Shown piece by piece: positions 1 to 8,575 of a DNA stretch of 64,000 bases (positions are counted from its first letter, which is position 1; each line of letters opens with the position of its first letter). The DNA lies in the NCBI RefSeq assembly GCF_900106845.1, contig NZ_LT629850.1, forward strand, positions 33,433-97,432. The letters run 5' to 3'. The notes beneath the pieces were generated by a model. It did not search any database and had not been told where the DNA came from. It worked only from the letters and a program-made list of their open reading frames with translations. Position numbers and translations under genes: made by a program. Source of the stretch: Romboutsia timonensis (GTDB lineage Bacteria > Bacillota > Clostridia > Peptostreptococcales > Peptostreptococcaceae).

Positions 1-57
1 TTCTTTTCTTATAGTTAACATATTTATCACCTCATAAAGAGTATTGACAAAAATAAA

Positions 58-82
58 AGAGCGTAGACTTTGTCTACGCTCT
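58..82 (-). terminator. Rho-independent terminator, minus strand
   Basis: An 11-bp perfect stem (58-68 with 72-82, loop ttt) is followed, reading the minus strand, by a T-rich run (rc of 44-57). It lies just past the end of the minus-strand peptidoglycan-binding gene and fits its main transcription terminator. Confidence 0.75.
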
Positions 83-83
83 G

Positions 84-139
84 AAATATTTAAGTAATAA
101 AAGACCACATAAAAGTGGTCTTTTATTACTTAAATATTT
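84..139. repeat. 25-bp perfect inverted repeat overlapping a stop codon
   Basis: Bases 84-108 pair perfectly with 115-139 around a 6-nt loop. The stop codon of the minus-strand gene (130-132) sits inside one arm. It probably acts as a first, transcript-stabilising hairpin in front of the terminator at 58-82, or as a bidirectional terminator. Confidence 0.7.
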
Positions 140-1401
140 GGATTTAAAGAAGCTATTTTAGTAACAGCAACATAAACTCTAGAAATTTCGTACCAAGTTT
201 TAAAATCTACAACGCCTGTTTTTGGAAGACCGAAGATTCCTTGGAAGGTACTAACTGCTTCGGCAGTGCTATTTCCATAAACACCATCTTCTTTTACTTT
301 TGGAATAGCAGGGTAAGAGTTTGATATTGCATTTAATTGATGTTGTATAGTTTTAACATATTTTCCGCTAGATCCAACCTGTAATGTATCTCCAGGGAAT
401 GATACAGGTACACCACTTACAACAGGTGCTTCTTCAAAGACTATTTCATCACCATAAAAATATCTTAAAATACTTTTATAATCCATTCCTTGATCTCCTA
501 AGTCCTTACTTCCCCATTGAGTCATTTGATTAGGACATTGAGATTTTTTACCATCACAGTATTGAGCTAAAAGAGGCTGTCTAGCTGTTGGAGGTCTTTT
601 TATAAATGTATTAAAAATATTATCAACAACAACATTTATAGTATCAAAGAAATTTCTATTGTTTATAAATTTATGATCATATGCAGTAGATGATGTTATT
701 GTAAAGTTAAGTCCTTTATTTCTATACCATTCTGTAAAAACTCTATTTAGAGTAAATGATATTATAGCTATTACATTTGCATATATAGTTTGTTCTGGCC
801 AAGTAGAATATATCTCAGATGAAGCTACATTTTTTATATACTCTTTAAATGGAATCCAGTAATTTGGAGCATAACTATCTTCAGGTAAACCATCATGAAC
901 AACTACAAATTCGGGAACAACAGGATTGTCTAAGACAACAAATCCTGTTGGTGGTGGTAAAGGCTTTAAATCACTTTCTGGTATTTTAGGAGGATATGTT
1001 CCGTACAAAGTATTTTCCTCTATATAATAAACATTCTCATTTTGTCTATAGTAAAAGTGTCTACGTCGTGTTTGAGTATTTAGAGGGACATTTTGTCTAG
1101 CCTCTACAGTAGGAAATACTTGAGTTCCATCGATAATAGCTGTTTCATATCCTTCTGAAATTACTTCTACAGTATATTGACTATAAGGTCTAACATCTGA
1201 AGGTTGTTGAGAATATTGAATGTCAGGTGCATCTAACGTGATACCAGTAACTTGACCGGAGTTATCAGTTTTTAAATTTTGATATATTTGAGTTTGTCTT
1301 TCTCCAGATTCAGGATTTTTATAAATATTTACAGTTGCATTTTCGATAGGCCTATTAGTTGCACTGTCAATAACACTAACTGTTAGGAAACCATCTTGCA
1401 T
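130..1401 (-). CDS. SpoIID-like / peptidoglycan-binding spore protein
   Basis: A 423-residue protein with no signal peptide. The first ~80 residues (TVSVIDSATNRPIENATVNI) look like a carboxypeptidase-regulatory-type beta-sandwich. Residues ~190-330 contain ANVIAIISFTLNRV, which resembles the SpoIID/LytB core, and a QYCDGKKSQCP segment with two cysteines. Residues ~340-410 form a peptidoglycan-binding type 1 domain (LQVGSSGKYVKTIQ ... DGVYGNSTAEAV). The start has a good AGGTGAT site just upstream. Domain content suggests a spore cortex or cell-wall role in the mother cell or forespore. Enzymatic activity is not evident. The domain calls are by eye. Confidence 0.75.
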   Translation of the reverse strand: MQDGFLTVSVIDSATNRPIENATVNIYKNPESGERQTQIYQNLKTDNSGQVTGITLDAPDIQYSQQPSDVRPYSQYTVEVISEGYETAIIDGTQVFPTVEARQNVPLNTQTRRRHFYYRQNENVYYIEENTLYGTYPPKIPESDLKPLPPPTGFVVLDNPVVPEFVVVHDGLPEDSYAPNYWIPFKEYIKNVASSEIYSTWPEQTIYANVIAIISFTLNRVFTEWYRNKGLNFTITSSTAYDHKFINNRNFFDTINVVVDNIFNTFIKRPPTARQPLLAQYCDGKKSQCPNQMTQWGSKDLGDQGMDYKSILRYFYGDEIVFEEAPVVSGVPVSFPGDTLQVGSSGKYVKTIQHQLNAISNSYPAIPKVKEDGVYGNSTAEAVSTFQGIFGLPKTGVVDFKTWYEISRVYVAVTKIASLNPNI

Positions 1402-1519
1402 ATAATCACCTCTTCATATAAATAATACTTTTCTACATTCATACTATGAAGATAGCTATTATTTTGTTAAGGATAAATGGAAATAATATATCTATAAAAT
1501 ATAAAGAGAGGATTAATTT

Positions 1520-2251
1520 ATGAAATTAGATCTATTAATATTGGCTATAGCACCAGTTGCAACAATTATATTATGGATATATTTGAAAGATAAATATGAT
1601 AAGGAACCAATACGTGTACTAAGTAAGTTTTTTATACTTGGTATCTTAGTAAGTATATTAGCAATTTATGCAGAAGAAATACTTATAAAAATAAATATAT
1701 TTACAGGAAAAATTAATATTTTTTATATGTCTTTTATAGTTGCAGGGTTAGTTGAAGAAGGATTAAAAGAGTTAGTGCTTATACCAAATTTACTAAAAGA
1801 AAAAAGCTTTAATGAAAGGTTAGATGGTATTATATACTCAGTATTTTTATCCTTGGGGTTTGCAACTATTGAAAATATTATATATATATTATTTGAGGAT
1901 TCAATATCAGCTTTTGAAGTTGGAATCATAAGATCTATAATATCAGTTCCTGCACATATGATGTTTGCTGTAATTATGGGATACTACATTTCAAAATATA
2001 GATTTACTAGCTCTAAAGCTAAAAAAAGAAAATATTTAACATTATCTATAGTATTGCCTATTTTATTACATGGAGTTTTTGATTTTATATTGATGATACA
2101 ATATAGATGGTCTATTATAGTGTTTATAGTTTATATAGTATATTTATGGAAAAGCAGTCTAGATAAACTAGATGAATATACAAATAATTCTAGAAAAAAA
2201 TTTTTAAAAAGATATAAATTTATTAGGCATAAAAAGAGAAAGGACGATTAA
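1520..2251 (+). CDS. prsW: PrsW-family intramembrane metalloprotease
   Basis: A 243-residue polytopic membrane protein with the PrsW/CAAX-like metal-binding motifs: EExxK (E79, E80, K83), FxxxE (F114, E118), H146 in PAHMMFAVIMGYY, and HxxxD (H184, D188). In Bacillus and Clostridioides, PrsW makes the site-1 cut in the anti-sigma factor RsiW or RsiT and so activates an ECF sigma factor in response to envelope stress. No ECF sigma/anti-sigma pair is visible here, so the substrate must be elsewhere. A GAGAGG site precedes the ATG. The gene ends 2 bp before the next start, so the two are probably co-transcribed. Confidence 0.88.
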   Translation: MKLDLLILAIAPVATIILWIYLKDKYDKEPIRVLSKFFILGILVSILAIYAEEILIKINIFTGKINIFYMSFIVAGLVEEGLKELVLIPNLLKEKSFNERLDGIIYSVFLSLGFATIENIIYILFEDSISAFEVGIIRSIISVPAHMMFAVIMGYYISKYRFTSSKAKKRKYLTLSIVLPILLHGVFDFILMIQYRWSIIVFIVYIVYLWKSSLDKLDEYTNNSRKKFLKRYKFIRHKKRKDD

Positions 2252-2253
2252 AA

Positions 2254-3552
2254 TTGAAGAAATTACCACAAAGATTTTTAGATGACATGAAAGAACTTCT
2301 TATGGATGAATATGATGATTTTATAAAAAGTTATGATGAACCTAAAACAACAGGATTAAGAATCAACACTTTAAAAATAAATAAAGAAGAATTATTAAAT
2401 TTAAATTTATATAATTTAACACCGATACCTTGGGCAGATGAAGGATTTTATTATGATGAGGAAGTAGATAGACCAGGGAAAAGTCCACTACATGAATCAG
2501 GCGCATATTATTTACAAGAACCATCTGCAATGAGTGTAGTACCTCATCTTGATATAAAAGAAGGAGATAAAGTTCTTGATATGTGTGCTGCCCCAGGAGG
2601 AAAATCTACATATATATTATCGAAACTAAATGATACAGGATTATTAGTATCAAATGAGATAAATCCTACTAGAATAAGAGCACTAGGAGAAAACTTAGAG
2701 CGATTTGGGGCTAGAAATTGTATAATAACAAATACTGATTCTAATAATTTGAGAAAGTTATTTACAGGATATTTTGATAAGGTAGTAATTGATGCGCCTT
2801 GTTCAGGACAAGGTATGTTTAGGAAAGATGAAGTTGCCATAACGGATTGGAGTTATGCTAAGGTTTTAGAATGCCAAAGTATTCAAAAAGATATTATAAG
2901 AGATGGATATGATATGTTAAAAAATGGTGGAGTATTAGTATATTCTACTTGTACATTTGCAAAAGAAGAGAATGAAGATGTAATAAATGAGTTTATATCT
3001 GAATATAAAGATGCTAAATTAATTGAAATGCAAAGAATATGGCCGCATAAAGTAAGTGGAGAAGGTCATTTTGTTGCTAAAATTCAAAAATTAGAGAATG
3101 AAGATTGTAATGTAAAATATATAAAAATAAAGAATAACGATAAAGAAGTAAAGGATTATAGAGAGTTTGAAAAAAAATTCTTAAATATATCTATGGAAAG
3201 TAGATTTGATATAAGAGGAGAAAATTTATACTTACTACCTGAAGAACATCCGGATACAAAAAAATTAAAAGTATTAAGATATGGTCTGCACTTAGGAATG
3301 CTAAAGAAAAATAGATTTGAGCCTTCTCATGCATTATCTCATTATTTTAAAATGGAAGATGTAAAAAATGTAGAAAACTTTAGTATACAAGATAATAAAA
3401 TTTTAGACTATCTAAGAGGAAATACTATAGAAACAGGAAAAAGTAGAGGATGGGTTTTAGTTTGTGTAGAAGGTATAGGTCTTGGATGGGGAAAAGAATC
3501 TAATGGTATATTAAAGAATCATTACCCTAAAGGATTAAGAATAAATTACTAA
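2254..3552 (+). CDS. rsmF: RsmF/NOL1-NOP2-Sun family rRNA m5C methyltransferase
   Basis: A 432-residue SAM-dependent RNA cytosine-5 methyltransferase. The SAM site is DMCAAPGGKST (109-119). Motif IV APCSG holds C183, and motif VI STCTF holds the probable nucleophile C233. The C-terminal ~130 residues match the RsmF-B/PUA-like RNA-binding tail found in the YebU/RsmF group. Translation starts at TTG 2254, with AAGGACG lying in the end of prsW. The probable target is a 16S rRNA cytosine; the exact position cannot be read from sequence. Confidence 0.88.
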   Translation: MKKLPQRFLDDMKELLMDEYDDFIKSYDEPKTTGLRINTLKINKEELLNLNLYNLTPIPWADEGFYYDEEVDRPGKSPLHESGAYYLQEPSAMSVVPHLDIKEGDKVLDMCAAPGGKSTYILSKLNDTGLLVSNEINPTRIRALGENLERFGARNCIITNTDSNNLRKLFTGYFDKVVIDAPCSGQGMFRKDEVAITDWSYAKVLECQSIQKDIIRDGYDMLKNGGVLVYSTCTFAKEENEDVINEFISEYKDAKLIEMQRIWPHKVSGEGHFVAKIQKLENEDCNVKYIKIKNNDKEVKDYREFEKKFLNISMESRFDIRGENLYLLPEEHPDTKKLKVLRYGLHLGMLKKNRFEPSHALSHYFKMEDVKNVENFSIQDNKILDYLRGNTIETGKSRGWVLVCVEGIGLGWGKESNGILKNHYPKGLRINY

Positions 3553-3619
3553 AATTATTTAATAAAATCTCCAATATAGTTCAATAATAAAATATAAAAC
3601 TATTTTATGGAGGTAGGTT

Positions 3620-4420
3620 ATGGAGATTTTAAGTGAAAATCAAGAGTATGCTATATCAAAATTTTTACAAAGATATGATTATGATGCAGTATTAGAGATA
3701 CTAGAAGAAGCCGGAATTATAGATGGAGATTTATATTTTTTAATTGAATCGTGTCAGTACTCTGTTAATTTTGAATTTAAAAGAGCTTTAGAATCTATAG
3801 AAAAAATGAGTAGCCAGATGCTAACTAGAAGAGAAATAAAAAAATTGATAACTAATCTTAATAATTTAGAACAGGGGGAACCAGAAGATATATTATCTGA
3901 ATTAATTGAGAATATAAAAATTCAAATTGTAAATGAAGAATATATAGATTTTTTAGGTAGACTTTATAGATTAAAAGAAGCATTATTTAAGTATATATTT
4001 GTAAGTACTAAAGAATCTAAAAGCTATAAAGTATCAATGCATGGATATATGGTATCAAAAAAAAATATACTATATACATTAAAAAAGAAGTATAATATTT
4101 ATAGTGGGAACCTAATCAAAGGGGTAACTCAGTACATAAATAGACATGTGAAGAAAACTAAAAGAATGGAAAAGGTAGTAGAAATACTAAATAACGATAG
4201 GTTAGAAAGTTTGATAAGACTTAGAAATGAAAGCCCTGTAGGACATGGTTTTAAGGGTATAAGCAAAGAGGAAATTGAAAATATTTACGGAAGTCCTATG
4301 GAAGTTATGAGAGATTTAGTTAAAGCATGTGAACTTTTGGACTTAGGTATTAGTTCAAATAAATATGATGATATCAATGAGATGGCTGTCCATATGATAG
4401 GAAGCTATGAAAATCATTAA
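3620..4420 (+). CDS. Orphan HEPN-like protein (Csm6/Csx1-type C-terminal half)
   Basis: A 266-residue, probably all-helical cytosolic protein. It carries the HEPN ribonuclease signature R-N-x5-H as RNESPVGH (R202, N203, H209), followed by a helix with conserved-looking spacing (ISKEEIENIYG). Upstream helices (DYDAVLEILEEAG, NFEFKRALESI, EYIDFLGRLYRLKEALFKYIF 107-127) resemble the HEPN-proximal part of Csm6/Csx1-like CRISPR effectors. There is no CARF sensor domain, and no CRISPR array or cas gene nearby. It sits 20 bp before the signal peptidase gene and has AGGAGG upstream. The HEPN assignment is by motif and helix pattern; the function is unknown. Confidence 0.55.
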   Translation: MEILSENQEYAISKFLQRYDYDAVLEILEEAGIIDGDLYFLIESCQYSVNFEFKRALESIEKMSSQMLTRREIKKLITNLNNLEQGEPEDILSELIENIKIQIVNEEYIDFLGRLYRLKEALFKYIFVSTKESKSYKVSMHGYMVSKKNILYTLKKKYNIYSGNLIKGVTQYINRHVKKTKRMEKVVEILNNDRLESLIRLRNESPVGHGFKGISKEEIENIYGSPMEVMRDLVKACELLDLGISSNKYDDINEMAVHMIGSYENH

Positions 4421-4440
4421 TTTTAGAGGAGATGGTGTGA

Positions 4441-4974
4441 GTGAGTGAAAAGTTTAAGAAGGAGCTAATTGAGTGGATAAAAGTAATTGCAACAGCATTA
4501 GTATTTGCCTTTATAATAACTCAGTTTATAAGACCTACTTTAGTTAGAGGAGAGTCAATGTATCCAACATTAGTTGAAAATGACTATTTAATAATAAATA
4601 GAATGGCTTATAAAATAGGAGAACCAAAAGATGGTGATATAATAGTATTCAAAACTAACCTATTACAAGATGATGGAAAACCAAAAGACTTAGTTAAAAG
4701 AGTTATAGCTACAGAAGGACAACATATAAAAATAGAAGATTCTAAAGTATATGTAGATGATAAACTTTTAGATGAGCCATATATACATGATAATTATACT
4801 AGTGAAAACATAGATTTGATAGTTCCAGAAGGTGAAGTTTTTGCTATGGGGGACAATAGAGAAAAAAGTTTAGATAGTAGATATGAACAAGTTGGATTAG
4901 TTAAGGAAAAAGATATAATGGGAAAAGTTATGATAAGATTATTCCCATTTAATAAAATAGGTACTGTAAGTTAG
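4441..4974 (+). CDS. lepB: Signal peptidase I
   Basis: A 177-residue S26 protease anchored by one N-terminal membrane segment (~12-30). The catalytic serine is S39 in RGESMYPTL, and the general base is K86 in LVKRVIA. The conserved box GDNREKSLDSR is near the C-terminus. It removes signal peptides from secreted proteins on the outer face of the membrane. Translation starts at GTG 4441 behind GAGGAGATGG; no in-frame ATG lies closer. The size is typical of Gram-positive SipS-type enzymes. Confidence 0.95.
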   Translation: MSEKFKKELIEWIKVIATALVFAFIITQFIRPTLVRGESMYPTLVENDYLIINRMAYKIGEPKDGDIIVFKTNLLQDDGKPKDLVKRVIATEGQHIKIEDSKVYVDDKLLDEPYIHDNYTSENIDLIVPEGEVFAMGDNREKSLDSRYEQVGLVKEKDIMGKVMIRLFPFNKIGTVS

Positions 4975-4982
4975 GTAAGTAT

Positions 4983-5744
4983 ATGAGATTAGGTATATCT
5001 GCTCTTTTATTTAATTTAGATAAAGCTCTAGAACTTTGTAGAGAAGTTGATAGAATTAATCATATAGAAGTAGGCATAGATAATTTAGATGAATGTATTA
5101 AGTTAAGTAAATATAAAGGTGAGTTTGATAAATTAAATTTATCTTTAGGAATACATCTTCCAATGGAGCTTAATTCTTGTGAAAATATAAAATATATAAG
5201 AAAATCATGGATAGATTTTATAAATAAATTTGAAGATGGGCTGAAAGATTTAAATATAGAGTACTTTAATATGCATTTAGGTTATGTAATATCTGAAAGA
5301 TTATATAAAAATAGAATAAAATACTTAGATAATAGTGTTTCATTTTTTGAAGAATTATTAAAAGTAAGTAATAAAAGGTTATCTATAGAGAATACATATT
5401 CTAAGAGTGGAGATCTTTCAAATATTGGATATATATGTGATGATTTTGAATATATATTTAATAAAATTAAAAGTCAAAATTTATGTTTTTGCTATGATAC
5501 AGGTCATAACTTAATAAATAATAGTGACTATATCAGCAATTTAAATGATAGATTAGAGATAATTCATTTAAGTGACAATAATGGTATCGATGATAGTCAT
5601 TTAGGTATAGGTAGAGGTATTTTGCGTGAAAATGAAATAAAAAGGTTATTAAGTGTTAATGCAAAGTACTTAATATTAGAAATTAATCATAACCATATAA
5701 AAGAAACTATAGATATATTAGATAAAATAAAAAAAGGGGTATGA
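4983..5744 (+). CDS. TIM-barrel sugar isomerase / AP-endonuclease-2-like protein
   Basis: A 253-residue protein of the xylose-isomerase-like TIM-barrel fold. Recognisable segments are LGIHLPMEL, NMHLGYV, LSIENTYS, FCYDTGHNL and IIHLSDNNGIDDSHLGIGRG, which supply the His, Glu and Asp metal ligands seen in sugar-phosphate isomerase/epimerase relatives. The substrate is unknown. It starts 8 bp after the signal peptidase gene, so it belongs to that transcript, and its stop codon lies in the loop of a terminator hairpin. Confidence 0.75.
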   Translation: MRLGISALLFNLDKALELCREVDRINHIEVGIDNLDECIKLSKYKGEFDKLNLSLGIHLPMELNSCENIKYIRKSWIDFINKFEDGLKDLNIEYFNMHLGYVISERLYKNRIKYLDNSVSFFEELLKVSNKRLSIENTYSKSGDLSNIGYICDDFEYIFNKIKSQNLCFCYDTGHNLINNSDYISNLNDRLEIIHLSDNNGIDDSHLGIGRGILRENEIKRLLSVNAKYLILEINHNHIKETIDILDKIKKGV

Positions 5745-5760
5745 TATACCCCTTTTTAAT
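5731..5760 (+). terminator. Rho-independent terminator
   Basis: A 12-bp stem (5731-5742 with 5746-5757) with loop gat and a terminal T run. It overlaps the stop codon of the TIM-barrel gene and ends the transcript that includes the signal peptidase. Confidence 0.85.
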
Positions 5761-5785
5761 ATATTGAAAGAAGGGAGTATATGTT

Positions 5786-7453
5786 ATGAGCATAATAAAT
5801 ATATGCATTAATAATGTGAATAGAGAGTATTACTTAGAAGAAGGCTCTTCAGGTATAGTTTTAGAAAATATAGTAAAAGACATAGAAAGTGAATATAAAG
5901 GATATATAACACTTGCAAATATAAATAATAAATTAAGGGAATTAAGCTATAAAGTAAAAGAAGACTGCAATATAAAATTTATAGATACAACAAATGCAGA
6001 TGGTTCAAGAGTATATTCTAGGACAATGTCTTTTATATTTATAATGGCTTGTAATGAATTATTCGATAAAGCTAGAGTTACGATTGAACATTCTTTATCA
6101 AGGGGACTTTATTGTGAAGTTCATACAAATACAAAACTTCAAGATTTTGATTTAAAAAATATTAAAAATAAGATGCAAGATATAATAGATAAAAATTATA
6201 AAATAGAAAAAATATCTACAACAAAGTCAAACGCTATTAAGATATTTGAAGAGCATGGAATGTATGAAAAAGCTGAGTTATTAAGATATAAAGAACATGA
6301 TGATGTAAAAATATATAAATGTAATAATTATATAAATCATTTTTATGGACATATGTTACCTTCAACAGGATATATAAAAACTTTTGATTTAAAACAGTAT
6401 GAAAATGGGGTAATATTATTAGGTCCGAGTGAATCTGATAAAACAAAAGCTAAAGAGTATGTACCACAACCAAAGCTTGCAAATATTTATAAAGAAGCGG
6501 AAGAGTGGGCTAAGGTAATTGATGTAGATAAAGTTATAACTTTAAATAAAATAATAGAAAATAATCAATATGGAGAAGTTATAAGGACGGTTGAAGCTTT
6601 ACACGAGAAAAAATTATCTCAAATAGCAGATATGATAAAAGAAAAGAAAAAAAGAGTTGTACTTATAGCAGCTCCATCTTCATCTGGAAAAACTAGTTTT
6701 GCTAATAGATTATGTATACATCTTAAAGTTAATGGACTAAATCCTGTATCAATCTCACTAGATGATTATTTTTTAAATAGAGAGGATACACCTTTAGATG
6801 AATTCGGTAAATATGATTTTGAATCAATATATGCAATAGATTTAGAGAAATTTAATTCAGACTTAAAAAGTTTATTAGATGGAAAAGAAGTAAATCTACC
6901 TAAATTTAATTTTAAAACAGGAAAAAGAGAAGAAAATTATAAAAAATTAAAAATAAAAGAAAATCAGCCTATAATACTAGAAGGGATACATGGATTAAAT
7001 CCAATATTGACATCATCAATACACGATGAAGACAAATTTAAAATATATATTAGTGCTTTGACACAAATAAATTTAGATGATTATAATAGAATACCTACTA
7101 CAGACTTAAGGCTTATAAGAAGAATGGTAAGAGATCATAACTTTAGAGGATATAGCGCTAAACACACTATTATGAATTGGGATTCTGTAAGAAGGGGAGA
7201 AAAGAAAAATATATTTCCATATCAAGAAGAAGCTGATATAATATTTAACTCAGCTTGTGTTTATGAGTTAGCAGTATTAAAAAAATATGCTAAACCATTG
7301 CTAGAAGAAATAAAAAGTGATGATGAAGCATATATAGAAGCCAATAGGCTTCTTAAATTCTTACAGTATTTTATTGAATTAGAAGATACATCAGATATAC
7401 CTTCTACATCTATACTAAGGGAATTTATAGGGGGAAGTAAAATAGTAGATTAA
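5786..7453 (+). CDS. Uridine kinase-like protein fused to ThrRS-type N-terminal domains
   Basis: 555 residues in two parts. Residues ~1-65 look like a TGS domain, and ~80-235 like the second additional (editing) domain of threonyl/alanyl-tRNA synthetases. Residues ~285-510 form a P-loop kinase of the uridine kinase/phosphoribulokinase family, with Walker A APSSSGKT (296-303) and DDYF and EGIHGLNP segments. The fusion is known across Clostridia and Thermotogae. The kinase should phosphorylate uridine/cytidine or a related substrate; the role of the tRNA-synthetase-like part is not established. GAAGGGAG precedes the ATG. Confidence 0.85.
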   Translation: MSIINICINNVNREYYLEEGSSGIVLENIVKDIESEYKGYITLANINNKLRELSYKVKEDCNIKFIDTTNADGSRVYSRTMSFIFIMACNELFDKARVTIEHSLSRGLYCEVHTNTKLQDFDLKNIKNKMQDIIDKNYKIEKISTTKSNAIKIFEEHGMYEKAELLRYKEHDDVKIYKCNNYINHFYGHMLPSTGYIKTFDLKQYENGVILLGPSESDKTKAKEYVPQPKLANIYKEAEEWAKVIDVDKVITLNKIIENNQYGEVIRTVEALHEKKLSQIADMIKEKKKRVVLIAAPSSSGKTSFANRLCIHLKVNGLNPVSISLDDYFLNREDTPLDEFGKYDFESIYAIDLEKFNSDLKSLLDGKEVNLPKFNFKTGKREENYKKLKIKENQPIILEGIHGLNPILTSSIHDEDKFKIYISALTQINLDDYNRIPTTDLRLIRRMVRDHNFRGYSAKHTIMNWDSVRRGEKKNIFPYQEEADIIFNSACVYELAVLKKYAKPLLEEIKSDDEAYIEANRLLKFLQYFIELEDTSDIPSTSILREFIGGSKIVD

Positions 7454-7476
7454 TGGGGAAGAGGGGCTATATTAGA

Positions 7477-7513
7477 ATATTTATATATAATAATAATTAT
7501 TATATATAAATAT
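7477..7513. repeat. A/T-only 17-bp inverted repeat
   Basis: Bases 7477-7493 pair perfectly with 7497-7513 around a 3-nt centre. All pairs are A-T. It lies between the kinase stop and the glsA promoter and may be a weak terminator or an operator. Confidence 0.55.
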
Positions 7514-7516
7514 ATT

Positions 7517-7545
7517 TTGATATACTCCTTTTTATATTACATAAT
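7517..7545 (+). promoter_or_regulatory. Sigma-A type promoter for glsA
   Basis: TTGATA (7517-7522) and CATAAT (7540-7545) are separated by 17 bp, each one mismatch from consensus. The glsA start lies 34 bp downstream of the -10. Confidence 0.6.
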
Positions 7546-7579
7546 ATATTTATAAATATCATTTACTAAGGAGGAACTA

Positions 7580-8497
7580 ATGAATAACTTATTAAAACAA
7601 GTAATAGATGAAAATAGAAAGTATACTAATTATGGACAAGTTGCTAGCTATATACCAGAACTAAAAAATGCAAAAAGAAGTGATTTAGGTATATGTATAA
7701 TTGACAAGGATAATAAAATATACACAGCTGGAAATTATAATACTAAATTTACTATACAAAGTATATCTAAGCCTATAGTTTTAGCTATGGCTTTAATGGA
7801 TAATGATTGGACAACTGTATTTTCTAAGGTAGGTATGGAGCCAAGTGGAGACCCATTTAACTCGATAATGAAATTAGAAACAAATGATACAAAAAAACCT
7901 TCAAATCCTATGATAAATGCAGGTGCAATAGTAACTACTTCACTTATAAAAGGTAGTAGTTTAGAAGAGAAAGAAGAAAGAATGTTACAGTTCTTTAGAC
8001 GTTTAGCTAATAATGATAGCATTGGGATAAATTATGAAGTTTATAAGTCAGAAAAGCTAACTGGTGATAGAAATAGAGCCATGGCATACTTATTAAAGAA
8101 TGATGGATTTATAGATGGTGACGTAGAAGAAGTACTAGATTTATATTTTAAACAATGCTCTATAGAAATAGATTGTGTAGATTTAGCAAGAATCGGAATA
8201 AATCTTGCAATGTATGGAATAGATATAGAAAGTAAAGAAAGATTAATTAGTGAAAAAGTTTCTAGAATGGTAAAAACATTTATGGTTACTTGTGGAATGT
8301 ATGATGCATCGGGTGAATTTGCTATAAGAGTTGGCATACCTGCAAAATCTGGTGTTGGGGGAGGTATAATGGCTTCTGTTCCAGACATAATGGGTATAGG
8401 AGTTTATGGACCAGCTCTTGATAAAAAAGGAAATAGTATAGCTGGAGTTAAGGTTTTAGAAGATTTATCTGAAAAGTTAGAATTAAATATATTTTAA
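7580..8497 (+). CDS. glsA: Glutaminase A
   Basis: A 305-residue serine-dependent beta-lactamase-like amidase that hydrolyses L-glutamine to glutamate and ammonia in the cytosol. The catalytic SxxK is SISK (S61, K64). PMINAGAIVTTS and the C-terminal GGIMASVPDIMGIGVYGP are family hallmarks. Length is normal. AAGGAGG precedes the ATG. It appears monocistronic, with its own promoter upstream and the next gene carrying another. Confidence 0.95.
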   Translation: MNNLLKQVIDENRKYTNYGQVASYIPELKNAKRSDLGICIIDKDNKIYTAGNYNTKFTIQSISKPIVLAMALMDNDWTTVFSKVGMEPSGDPFNSIMKLETNDTKKPSNPMINAGAIVTTSLIKGSSLEEKEERMLQFFRRLANNDSIGINYEVYKSEKLTGDRNRAMAYLLKNDGFIDGDVEEVLDLYFKQCSIEIDCVDLARIGINLAMYGIDIESKERLISEKVSRMVKTFMVTCGMYDASGEFAIRVGIPAKSGVGGGIMASVPDIMGIGVYGPALDKKGNSIAGVKVLEDLSEKLELNIF

Positions 8498-8510
8498 AAT
8501 ATGGAATTTT

Positions 8511-8539
8511 TTGACAACTCTAAAGCCTTCTTATATAAT
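8511..8539 (+). promoter_or_regulatory. Perfect consensus sigma-A promoter
   Basis: TTGACA (8511-8516), 17-bp spacer, TATAAT (8534-8539). It lies 36 bp before the ArsR-type regulator start. An exact consensus suggests strong basal transcription, perhaps held down by the regulator itself. Confidence 0.85.
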
Positions 8540-8575
8540 TAAAATGTAATTAAAAATATTTCAGGGGGTGGGGGA

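Noticed and set aside
3553-4440. CRISPR array or cas genes near the HEPN-like gene
   Set aside because: No regularly spaced repeats or recognisable cas genes in the window.
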